Source: Robbsia sp. KACC 23696 | Lineage (GTDB): Bacteria > Pseudomonadota > Gammaproteobacteria > Burkholderiales > Burkholderiaceae | Direction of reading: 5' to 3' | Assembly (NCBI RefSeq): GCF_039852015.1 | Contig: NZ_CP156627.1 | Location: 868,001 to 932,000, forward strand | Length of the DNA stretch: 64,000 nt | In this document: one piece after another, positions 55,538 to 63,227 of the stretch | Position numbering within the stretch: position 1 is the first letter of the stretch | How the letters are laid out: every line of letters begins with the position of its first letter | Translations under genes and position numbers: made by a program | Notes under the pieces: generated by a model | The model's input: the letters and a program-made list of their open reading frames with translations, nothing else | Databases searched by the model: none | What the model was told of the DNA's origin: nothing

Positions 55538-57319
55538 ATGGCAGATAAAACCATGCAAGCGGTGGACGCTGTTATCGTCGGCTTCGGCTGGACGGGCGCC
55601 ATCATGGCAAAAGAATTGACGGAAGCCGGACTCAACGTCGTCGCGCTGGAGCGGGGCGAATATCGCGATACCTATCCCGACGGCGCTTATCCGAAGACGA
55701 TCGACGAACTGACGTACCTGCAGCGCTTCAAGTTGTTCCAGAATCTGAATAAGTCGTCTTTCACCTTTCGCCAAAAAATGGCCGACACGGCGATTCCGTA
55801 TCGGCAGATGGCCTTGTTCAAGCCGGGCGACGGCGTTGGCGGCGCGGGCTTGCACTGGTCCGGTTGTCACTGGCGTATCCTGCCGGAAGAGTTGCGCATG
55901 CGTAGTCACTACGAAGAGCGTTACGGCAAGAACTTCATTCCGAAGGATATGACGCTGCAGGATTGGGGCGTCACGTATGAAGAGCTCGAGCCCTTCTTCG
56001 ACTTCGGTGAAAAGATGATGGGCACCTCCGGCGTCGCCTACCGTGTCAATGGCAAGGTGGTGAACCCGGAAGGCAATTACTTCGAAGCCAATCGTTCATC
56101 GGACTTTCCAACGCCGCCGCAGAAAGAGCAATACCAGTCCGCGATCTTCCGCAAGGCCGCACAGGAGTTGGGATTGCATCCCTTCGCGCTGCCCTCGGCC
56201 AATGTCTCGCAACCCTATGTCAATCAATACGGTTGTCAAATGGGGCCGTGTACGTTCTGCGGCTATTGCTCCGGCTATGCGTGTTACAACTATTCGAAGG
56301 CTTCGCCGAACGTCAACATTCTGCCGGCACTGCGTCAGTCCAAGTTGTTCTCGCTGCGCGCCAACTGCAATGTCCTGCGCATCGATCTCGACGATACGAA
56401 GAAAAAAGCCAAGGGCGTGACCTATGTCGATGCCGACGGCAACACCGTGCATCAGCCTGCGGATCTCGTTATTGCCAGTACGTTCGCGTACAACAATGCG
56501 CGTCTGTTTTTGCTGTCGGGCATCGGCAAGCCATATGACCCGGTCAGCGGCACCGGCACGGTTGGTCGAAATGTCGCATTCCAGATGATGGGATCGGTGC
56601 AGGCGTTCTTCGAGCCCGGCAAGAACATTAACGGATTCATCGGCGCGGGGGGCAACGGCGTCGCCATCGACGATTTCAATGGCGATAACTTCGATCACGG
56701 TCCCTTGGGTTTTGTCGGCGGTTCCCCGGTATGGTCGAACCCGGCCGGCGCCAAACCAATTTCCGGCATCTCGGTACCGCCCGGGACGCCGAAGTGGGGC
56801 AAGCAATGGAAGTCCGCGGTGAAGGACAGCTATTTGAATGTGATGTCGATGGACTCGCATGGCGCGAACATGCCCTATCGCGACGTCTATGTCGACCTCG
56901 ATCCGACCTATAAGGACGCCTTCGGCCAACCGCTGTTGCGCTTCACGTTCGATTGGAAAGACAACGACATCAATATGAGCCGCTATGTCACGGGGCAGCT
57001 CGAGAAGGTGGTGCAGGCGATGAATCCGAAGGCCATCAACGTGAGCGTGAAGAAGTCCGGTGACCATCTGGACCTGCGCACCTATCAGACGACGCATTGG
57101 GCCGGCGGCGTGGCCATGGGGACCGATCGCAACACCAGCGTGCTGAACCGTTACCTCCAGAGTTGGGACGTGCATAACGTGTTTGCCGTGGGCTCGGGCG
57201 TGTTTGCGCAAGGTATCGGCTATAACCCGACAGGCGCTGCGGTGGCGTTGGCGTATTGGTCCGCGAAGGCGATTCGCGAGACTTATTTGAAAGACCCACG
57301 CCCGCTCGTCGACGCTTGA
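55538..57319 (+). CDS. Gluconate 2-dehydrogenase flavoprotein (GMC family)
   Basis: A 593-residue GMC dehydrogenase. VIVGFGWTGAIMAKELTEAG at about residues 11-30 binds FAD, GGAGLHWSGCHWRI near 100, a Cys-rich CQMGPCTFCGYCSGYAC near 233-250 and the C-terminal HWAGGVAMG and GSGVFAQGIGYNPTG with the active-site His/Asn. The domain order and Cys cluster match membrane-bound gluconate 2-dehydrogenase, which oxidises D-gluconate to 2-keto-D-gluconate in the periplasm. It differs clearly from the GMC subunit at 12775. Confidence 0.9.
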   Translation: MADKTMQAVDAVIVGFGWTGAIMAKELTEAGLNVVALERGEYRDTYPDGAYPKTIDELTYLQRFKLFQNLNKSSFTFRQKMADTAIPYRQMALFKPGDGVGGAGLHWSGCHWRILPEELRMRSHYEERYGKNFIPKDMTLQDWGVTYEELEPFFDFGEKMMGTSGVAYRVNGKVVNPEGNYFEANRSSDFPTPPQKEQYQSAIFRKAAQELGLHPFALPSANVSQPYVNQYGCQMGPCTFCGYCSGYACYNYSKASPNVNILPALRQSKLFSLRANCNVLRIDLDDTKKKAKGVTYVDADGNTVHQPADLVIASTFAYNNARLFLLSGIGKPYDPVSGTGTVGRNVAFQMMGSVQAFFEPGKNINGFIGAGGNGVAIDDFNGDNFDHGPLGFVGGSPVWSNPAGAKPISGISVPPGTPKWGKQWKSAVKDSYLNVMSMDSHGANMPYRDVYVDLDPTYKDAFGQPLLRFTFDWKDNDINMSRYVTGQLEKVVQAMNPKAINVSVKKSGDHLDLRTYQTTHWAGGVAMGTDRNTSVLNRYLQSWDVHNVFAVGSGVFAQGIGYNPTGAAVALAYWSAKAIRETYLKDPRPLVDA

Positions 57320-57335
57320 TCCAGGTGCCCTCCCC

Positions 57336-58874
57336 ATGAAAAGAACCACATCCACCCTGCTTGCGGCCGGCACTGTGCTGCTGGCCGCTACCGCCGTCAC
57401 GCTTAGCGTACAGACGGCCTTTGCCGACGCGTCGTTGAGCGTCGTTTCGCCGCCCGCGGCCGCGTTATCGCATCGTGTGCAAACGATCGAGGCGAAGCGT
57501 GCGCCGGTCGCCACGCCGGCACCCGACGAGGCACTTCAGGCACAACTCGATGCCGACAAGGCGGCGGGTAAACCTGCGTCGGCTGCCGACACCGAGATGC
57601 TGCACGGCGCCTATCTCGCCCGCGCCGGCGATTGCATCGCCTGTCACACGGCAAAAGGCGGGACGCCGTTTGCCGGCGGTCTGCCCTTGGCGTCGCCGAT
57701 CGGAACGATGTACTCGACGAATATCACCTCGGACAAGGCACATGGCATCGGCAACTGGTCTTATGACGATTTCGCCAAGTTGATGCGCACCGGCGTCACG
57801 AAGGCGGGCTATACCGTTTATCCGGCCATGCCTTATCCCTCGTATTCGCGCTTGAGCGATGCCGATATGCATGCGTTGTACGTCTACTTCACGCAAGCGG
57901 TACCCCCATCGGCACAGGCGAACAAGGAAAACGGCATTCCCTGGCCCTTGTCGATGCGCTGGCCCATGACGTTCTGGCGCATGTTCTTCGCGCCGGAGCC
58001 GAAGCCTTTTTCCGCGACGGCCGGTATGGATGCGGAGACGGCGCGCGGTGCCTATCTGGTCGAGGGCCTCGGACATTGCAGCAGCTGCCATACGCCGCGC
58101 GCCGTGACGATGCAGGAAAAGCGACTGTTCGACGATGACAGCCATCTGTTCCTGTCCGGCGGTGGGCCGATCGATGGCTGGATGGCGCCGTCGCTGCGAA
58201 ACGAGCATGGCGGCGGCCTTGCCGGCTGGTCGCAAGCAGACATCGTGTCCTTCCTGAAAACAGGCCGCAACGAGCACACGGCGTCCTTCGGCGCCATGAA
58301 CGATGTCGTCGTCGATTCGATGCAGTATATGAGCGATGCTGATCTCAATGCGATGGCGAAGTATTTGAAGACGCTGCAGCCCTTGCATCCGGAAGCGACG
58401 GCTTATCGCTATGACGACAAGGCGACAGCCGCGGCGCTGTCGGGGCAGCCGGCAACGGCAGGCGCAACGCTTTACCTCGATCGTTGCGCCGCGTGTCACC
58501 GGGCGAACGGCACCGGCTTCGGTTCGGCGTTCCCGGCACTGGCAGGCAATCCGGTATTGCAGACGAAGGATGCGACGTCTGCCATTCATATCGTCTTGTC
58601 GGGCGGCGCGCAGCCGGCAACGCAAGGCGCACCGTCGGCCTTGACGATGGCGCCGTATGCGGAGCTGTTGAGCGATCAGCAGGTGGCGGATGTCGTCTCG
58701 TATATCCAGACCGCCTGGGGTAATCAAGGGGGCAGCGCGACCGCCGCGGACGTCGCAAAAATCCGCAAGGACGCGACGCCCGTGAGTGCGCAAGGTTGGA
58801 CGCCACAACCGGATCTACACCACGCCAGACCGGGACAGGATACGCATGGCACGAATCTGACGGGTAAGCAATAA
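57336..58874 (+). CDS. Triheme c-type cytochrome subunit of gluconate 2-dehydrogenase
   Basis: A 512-residue cytochrome with a signal peptide ending near TAFA-DASL and three heme sites CIACH (about residue 104), CSSCH (about 250) and CAACH (about 384). Unlike the cytochrome at 14378 it lacks an obvious C-terminal membrane helix and ends in a hydrophilic tail. It passes electrons from the flavoprotein to ubiquinone. Last gene of the operon, followed by a strong terminator. Confidence 0.92.
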   Translation: MKRTTSTLLAAGTVLLAATAVTLSVQTAFADASLSVVSPPAAALSHRVQTIEAKRAPVATPAPDEALQAQLDADKAAGKPASAADTEMLHGAYLARAGDCIACHTAKGGTPFAGGLPLASPIGTMYSTNITSDKAHGIGNWSYDDFAKLMRTGVTKAGYTVYPAMPYPSYSRLSDADMHALYVYFTQAVPPSAQANKENGIPWPLSMRWPMTFWRMFFAPEPKPFSATAGMDAETARGAYLVEGLGHCSSCHTPRAVTMQEKRLFDDDSHLFLSGGGPIDGWMAPSLRNEHGGGLAGWSQADIVSFLKTGRNEHTASFGAMNDVVVDSMQYMSDADLNAMAKYLKTLQPLHPEATAYRYDDKATAAALSGQPATAGATLYLDRCAACHRANGTGFGSAFPALAGNPVLQTKDATSAIHIVLSGGAQPATQGAPSALTMAPYAELLSDQQVADVVSYIQTAWGNQGGSATAADVAKIRKDATPVSAQGWTPQPDLHHARPGQDTHGTNLTGKQ

Positions 58875-58900
58875 CGCGCGTTCTCCCGACGCATGTCGAT

Positions 58901-58950
58901 AAACGGCCCCGCGATGCAGACGCCCTTCGGTTTGCACCGCGGGGCCGTTT
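58901..58950 (+). terminator. Long-stem hairpin terminator after the gluconate dehydrogenase operon
   Basis: AAACGGCCCCGCG pairs perfectly with CGCGGGGCCGTTT (13 bp) across a 24-base loop, 26 bases after the cytochrome stop. The T tract is short (TTT), but the GC stem is very strong. Confidence 0.7.
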
Positions 58951-59066
58951 CCGTATAGCGCGTTTGTAATGCGGCCTTGTGCACGAAGCCGCGATCCCCG
59001 GTATGTTAAAGAGAGATCGATTATTTCTCGGGCTGGATTTCACCCGGTACTTACCAGGAGGATGCG

Positions 59067-60782
59067 ATGAGCAAGCGTGTTGCGGATGTCATAGTCGAAA
59101 CGTTGCAGGCAGCCGGGGCGCGGCATTGCTGGGGTATTCCGGGCGATACGCTGAATTACGTCACCGATGCCATTCGCCGAAGCGAGATCGAGTGGGTGCA
59201 TACGCGCCACGAGGAAGTAGCGGGCTTTGCGGCCGGCGCCGAAGCGATGCTTTCCGACCGCTTGACGCTCTGCGCCGGTTCCTGCGGCCCGGGAAGTTTG
59301 CACTTCATCAATGGGCTGTACGAGTCGCACCGTAATCGCGCGCCGGTCGTGCTGATCGCCAGCCAGATCACGCGCGATGAACTCGGTTTCGATTTTCCGC
59401 AAGAGGTCGATTTCAAGCCGATCTACGACACCTGCAGCGTGTTCTGCCAGGAAGTGCGCACGCCTGCCCAGGCGGCACGCGTGGCCGCCATGGCAGCCCA
59501 GGCGGCGCTGTCGAAGCGCGGCGTTGCCGTGATCATTCTGCCGGTGGACGTCTCCAGTGCGGAGGCGCCCGACGCGCCGCCGTTTGCGGTACACCGTGCG
59601 GACCCGGTGATTCGACCGAACGACGCCGAGTTGCAAAGCATCGCCGCGGTGTTGAATGCGGGTAAGAAGGTAACGGTGTACGGCGGCTCCGGTTGCGAAG
59701 GGGCGCATGCGCAGATCATGGCGCTGTGCGATCGCCTGAAGGCGCCGTTCGCCCATACGTCGCGGGCCAAGGACTTTGTCGAGTACGACAATCCTTACAA
59801 TGTCGGCATGACCGGTGTGTTCGGTATCGCTTCCGGTTATGAGGCGGTCTCCGAGTGCGATACCTTACTGCTGCTCGGTTGCGATTTCGCGTGGCGACAG
59901 TTCTATCCCGAAAAGGCCCGGATCGTGCAGATCGATATCGATGCGTCGCATCTAGGGCGTCGTCATCCGATCGAAGTCGGCGCGGTGGGCGATATCGGCG
60001 CCACGCTCGATGCCTTGCTGCCGCTGCTGACCCCGCACGAGGACAGCGCGTTTCTCGAGCATAGCGTCAAACGTCATGTCAAAGCCAAGGGCCAATGGGA
60101 TTCGCGCGCCAAGATCGGTCGCGGTGGTGCGATTCATCCGCAGTACCTGACGTCCGTGATCGATAAGTACGCCACGGAGGACGCGGTATTCACCGCGGAC
60201 GGTGGCTCGCCGATGGTCTGGGTACTGCGTCATACGCGCGCCACGGGGAAGCGTCGTACCGTTGTCAGCCTGACGCATGGGACGATGGCGAACGCCATGC
60301 CTCAGGCGCTGGGCGCAAAGAAGGCGTTTCCCGATCGCCAGGTGATTGGTCTGTGCGGCGACGGTGGATTGACGATGCTGCTGGGTGACTTGATCACCGC
60401 CGTGCAGGAGAAGATCGACGTCAAGCTCGTCGTGTTCAACAATGGTTCACTCGGTTTCGTCGAACTGGAACAGAAGGTCGAGGGTCTGCTCGATGCCTAT
60501 ACGGATCTCAAAAACCCGAATTTCGCGTTGGTGGCGGAGGCGATCGGCATCTATGGGCGTCGTGTCGAAAACGCCGAGGCATTGGAAGAGGCCGTGCAGA
60601 AATGGCTCGCGCATCCGGGACCGGCTTTGCTGGATGTCACCACCGATCGGATGGAACTGGTGATGCCGCCGCAGGTCGCAAAGGAGCAGGTTTTCGGGAC
60701 CGCCCTGTATTCCGCAAAGGCGGTCATAGATGGACGCGGGAAGGATGTCGTTTCGCTGATCAAGGACAACTTCCTGAGTTGA
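59067..60782 (+). CDS. poxB: Thiamine-diphosphate-dependent pyruvate oxidase/dehydrogenase (PoxB-like)
   Basis: A 571-residue ThDP enzyme of the PoxB/acetolactate synthase superfamily. The catalytic Glu is in HTRHEEVAGFAAGAEA near residue 50, a central FAD/DHS-like domain spans about 190-340, and the ThDP-Mg site reads GDGGLTMLLGDLITAVQ then NNGSLGFVELEQ near 435-475, as in pyruvate:quinone oxidoreductase. It likely decarboxylates pyruvate to acetate and reduces ubiquinone. ATG 59067 follows aggagga. A strong terminator separates it from the operon before; hisC leader follows at once. Confidence 0.85.
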   Translation: MSKRVADVIVETLQAAGARHCWGIPGDTLNYVTDAIRRSEIEWVHTRHEEVAGFAAGAEAMLSDRLTLCAGSCGPGSLHFINGLYESHRNRAPVVLIASQITRDELGFDFPQEVDFKPIYDTCSVFCQEVRTPAQAARVAAMAAQAALSKRGVAVIILPVDVSSAEAPDAPPFAVHRADPVIRPNDAELQSIAAVLNAGKKVTVYGGSGCEGAHAQIMALCDRLKAPFAHTSRAKDFVEYDNPYNVGMTGVFGIASGYEAVSECDTLLLLGCDFAWRQFYPEKARIVQIDIDASHLGRRHPIEVGAVGDIGATLDALLPLLTPHEDSAFLEHSVKRHVKAKGQWDSRAKIGRGGAIHPQYLTSVIDKYATEDAVFTADGGSPMVWVLRHTRATGKRRTVVSLTHGTMANAMPQALGAKKAFPDRQVIGLCGDGGLTMLLGDLITAVQEKIDVKLVVFNNGSLGFVELEQKVEGLLDAYTDLKNPNFALVAEAIGIYGRRVENAEALEEAVQKWLAHPGPALLDVTTDRMELVMPPQVAKEQVFGTALYSAKAVIDGRGKDVVSLIKDNFLS

Positions 60783-60806
60783 TACGCACAAGACCTGATT
60801 TATCTG
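60779..60806 (+). promoter_or_regulatory. Possible promoter for the hisC leader transcript
   Basis: TTGATA (60779-60784) and TATCTG (60801-60806), 16 bases apart, overlap the poxB stop. Transcription would start about 10 bases before the leader peptide ATG. Moderate match only. Confidence 0.35.
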
Positions 60807-60820
60807 GCAAGATCTGCAAT

Positions 60821-60904
60821 ATGGAACATCGTAACGTCCCGAGCAACGCTCACCATCATCATCACGGTCGCCCGTCAGCGCGCCGTGGTTCGTTACGTCC
60901 ATAG
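60821..60904 (+). CDS. hisL: Histidine-rich leader peptide of the hisC attenuator
   Basis: A 27-residue open frame, MEHRNVPSNA then five consecutive histidines (CAC CAT CAT CAT CAC at 60851-60865), GRPSARRGSLRP, stop TAG 60902-60904. A His at position 3 brings the total to six. The gene it precedes makes histidinol-phosphate aminotransferase, and an intrinsic terminator lies between, so ribosome stalling at His codons could control read-through as in classical his leaders. The ribosome site is weak. Too short for routine gene callers. Confidence 0.8.
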   Translation: MEHRNVPSNAHHHHHGRPSARRGSLRP

Positions 60905-60914
60905 CCAGGAATCG

Positions 60915-60970
60915 GGGAGCTTCACTCCCTTCCGGCTTTAACAACCAAGGCGCCCATGGCGCCTTTTTTT
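60915..60970 (+). terminator. Attenuator: upstream hairpin and intrinsic terminator before hisC
   Basis: GGGAG/CTCCC (60915-60929) forms a small hairpin after the leader stop, and AAGGCGCC/GGCGCCTT (60947-60965, CAT loop) followed by T7 (60964-60970) is a textbook terminator. A GCGCC segment inside the leader-peptide region can pair with the GGCGC of the terminator's 5' arm, a candidate antiterminator when the ribosome stalls upstream at the His codons. Confidence 0.8.
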
Positions 60971-60999
60971 ATGCCCGCGAGAAAGTGAAGGGGAACACG

Positions 61000-62115
61000 A
61001 TGACTCGAACTTGGAAAGAAATGGCGTTCGGCGACCTGCCGATCCGGGAGGATTTGAAATCGCAACATGCCTATGGCGCGCCGCAGCTCGACGTTCCTAT
61101 CCGCTTGAACGTCAATGAAAATCCCTATCCGCCTTCACCGGATCTGGTCGCGCGCATCGCGGAAGCGATCGCAGCGGTGGCAAAGGAAGCCAACCGCTAC
61201 CCGGATCGCGATTTCGCGAAATTGAGAGAAAGTCTGGCCGAATACCTGCGGCACGACAGCGGTATTGCGATTGCGGCCAAGCATATCTGGGCAGGCAACG
61301 GATCGAACGAGGTGCTTCAGCACATTCTTCAGGTGTTCGGCGGTCCGGGGCGTACGGCCCTGGCGTTTACGCCGGCCTATCCCATGTATGAAGAATATTG
61401 CCGGACGACCTTCACGCATCTGCATCGCGTGCCGCGAAACGCGCGCTTCGAGATCGACTTTGCCGAAGCGATCGATGCCATCGAGACCGTGCAGCCGTCC
61501 GTCGTGTTTTTAACGTCACCGAATAACCCTACGGGAACGGCCTTGTCGATAGACACGATACAGGCTGTCCTCGATGTCGCGCCGGGAATCGTCATCGTGG
61601 ACGAAGCCTATGCCGAATTTCGCCGCGATGGTGTCCCCACCGCCGTCTCGCTGCTACCGGACAATCCCCGTCTGATCGTGTCACGCACGCTGAGCAAAGC
61701 ATTCAAATTTGCCGGCGGACGGGTAGGGTACTGCGCATGCGTGGCGTCGATCATCGAAGCGATCCAGCTCGTGCGACTTCCTTATCACCTTTCCGTTTTC
61801 ACGCAGGCTGCGGCGTGCGCCGCGCTGGCGGCGCGTGATGAGCTGTTGGCTCAGGTTGCGACATTGAAGGCGGAACGCGATGCCACGGTGGCCTGGCTTC
61901 GCGGTATCGGCCTTCGTGTCGCCGACTCTGACGCCAACTTCGTCTTGTTCGGCGAATTCAGCGATCGGCATGCGATATGGAATGCGCTATTGCGCGAAGG
62001 CGTCCTTATTCGTGAAACGGGTCCGAACGGCTTTCTTCGCGTGTCGATCGGGACGGCGTCGGAGATGGACGCCTTTCGCGAAACGTTGCAGCGCGCGCTG
62101 GCGGAACATCGCTAG
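61000..62115 (+). CDS. hisC: Histidinol-phosphate aminotransferase
   Basis: A 371-residue fold-type I aminotransferase of the HisC group: YGAPQLDVPIRLNVNENPYPPS near residues 25-46, NRYPDRDFAKLRESLAEYL near 65, SPNNPTGTALS near 170, VIVDEAYAEFRR near 198, PLP Lys in SRTLSKAFKFAGGRVGY near 228. It makes L-histidinol phosphate in histidine biosynthesis. The ATG at 61000 follows aaggggaa; a GTG 15 bases upstream is in frame. The YGAPQLDVP-RLN-NENPYPPS block resembles actinobacterial HisC more than typical proteobacterial HisC (from memory). No other his gene is in the window. Confidence 0.9.
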   Translation: MTRTWKEMAFGDLPIREDLKSQHAYGAPQLDVPIRLNVNENPYPPSPDLVARIAEAIAAVAKEANRYPDRDFAKLRESLAEYLRHDSGIAIAAKHIWAGNGSNEVLQHILQVFGGPGRTALAFTPAYPMYEEYCRTTFTHLHRVPRNARFEIDFAEAIDAIETVQPSVVFLTSPNNPTGTALSIDTIQAVLDVAPGIVIVDEAYAEFRRDGVPTAVSLLPDNPRLIVSRTLSKAFKFAGGRVGYCACVASIIEAIQLVRLPYHLSVFTQAAACAALAARDELLAQVATLKAERDATVAWLRGIGLRVADSDANFVLFGEFSDRHAIWNALLREGVLIRETGPNGFLRVSIGTASEMDAFRETLQRALAEHR

Positions 62116-62133
62116 GGCGCGGCATGGCATTAC

Positions 62134-62829
62134 TTACTGCATCGTCAGTCGCAGCAAGGTCGTGTCGTATCCCATCGCGACGACGCGTGCCATCATTACG
62201 GCGACGGTATGCTCGTCCGGCGTTGCATCGCGCGTCAATAACCAAAGGTAGCGGCCGCTGGGCTCACCGACGATCGACCAGCGATAATCGTCGTCATGGT
62301 CCAGGACCCAGTAATTGCCGACGTAAAACGGGCCGAAGAATGACACTTTCAACTTGGCATTTCCGGTGCCGGGACGCACCTTGGCGCGGCCTTCCGTGCG
62401 GTGCGCCGAAGGATCGTCGGGGCGACATCCGCACGTATTGATTACACGCAGCGTGCCATCGCGGGCGGGGCGGTATTCGGCGGTGACGCGTTCGCAGCCT
62501 TGCTCGAATCTATTTTCATAGCGTGCCCATTCGTACCAGCGACCCGCATAACGCGCCAAGTCGACCGGTTTCGCCGGTTGCGGCACCGCGGCGTTGCCGC
62601 GCGGGCGTGCTGCCTGCCAGCCACGCCATGCGGCATAGGCGCTCAAGCCTGTCACGGCGAGCGCCGCGAGCGATACCGTTGCGATGGCGCCTGGCGAGTA
62701 AGGCGGCCGCGCCGCCGCGCGCAGGGCGCGTTTGCTGTCTTGAAAATCCGCACGTAGCGCGGTCAATGCTTCCGTCCGCGAGGGGAGGGAGGAAAGGGCG
62801 CGACCCGCGCGCTTACTACGTTCAAACAC
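62134..62829 (-). CDS. Lipocalin (Blc-like) with N-terminal membrane anchor
   Basis: A 231-residue protein. Residues 1-50 are basic with a hydrophobic helix near 45-65; the lipocalin barrel begins ARYAGRWYEWARYENRFEQGCE (the GxW motif) near residue 92 and ends with YLWLLTRDATPDEH. Bacterial lipocalins of this type usually carry a lipobox; here a transmembrane segment seems to replace it. GTG start at 62829 with aggag upstream. Convergent with hisC. Probably binds lipids or hydrophobic ligands at the envelope. Confidence 0.82.
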   Translation of the reverse strand: MFERSKRAGRALSSLPSRTEALTALRADFQDSKRALRAAARPPYSPGAIATVSLAALAVTGLSAYAAWRGWQAARPRGNAAVPQPAKPVDLARYAGRWYEWARYENRFEQGCERVTAEYRPARDGTLRVINTCGCRPDDPSAHRTEGRAKVRPGTGNAKLKVSFFGPFYVGNYWVLDHDDDYRWSIVGEPSGRYLWLLTRDATPDEHTVAVMMARVVAMGYDTTLLRLTMQ

Positions 62830-63227
62830 AGTGCTCTCCTAAAGGCGGCAAATGCGGCTGGCACGGAATCGGACGCGCTTCGCAAGCAAAGGCGTGGGCG
62901 CCGTCCGGGCCCAGTGTCGAGTGGTTAGCATTTCTCGTGCCAGTCGTGCCGAAGGTGCCGAGCGTGCCGAGCGGCGTCAGCGGCAAATCGATCCGTCGCA
63001 GATTTGCACGTCCCGAATCGGCGGCCCATTTTGGGACAGCGACGCACGTCGTTTGCGGAACCCCGGTAGGATGTTCGTCAGAACTGCAAACCAAATCACG
63101 AGTCGCATGCCATAGCAATAACGCGCATGACCGATGCCGTCATGCGTGATATGTCACAACGGCGAGGGTTCGGTCGATTCCGTCGGGCACCGCCGTGTTT
63201 GTCTAATTATCGAAGAAAGAGGGTTTT
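62830..63227. other. Intergenic region upstream of glucose dehydrogenase
   Basis: No supported gene; open frames here lack protein-like character. A short inverted GTGCCGA/GAGTGCCGAGC-type direct repetition (ccgaaggtgccgagcgtgccgag) near 62948-62970 is the only visible structure. Confidence 0.4.

Noticed and set aside
57465-58808. A 447-codon minus-strand frame opposite the cytochrome gene
   Set aside because: Shadow of the triheme cytochrome, whose three CxxCH sites prove the plus strand coding.
60851-60865. Five His codons could be a vector-derived His tag or contaminant
   Set aside because: The flanking sequence is continuous native DNA between poxB and hisC, codons are mixed CAC/CAT in a short frame with its own stop, and an intrinsic terminator follows; the biological explanation (attenuator) fits the downstream gene.
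62860-62877. TGGCAC sequence upstream of gcd as a sigma-54 promoter
   Set aside because: The -12 element is missing at the required spacing (GA instead of GC).
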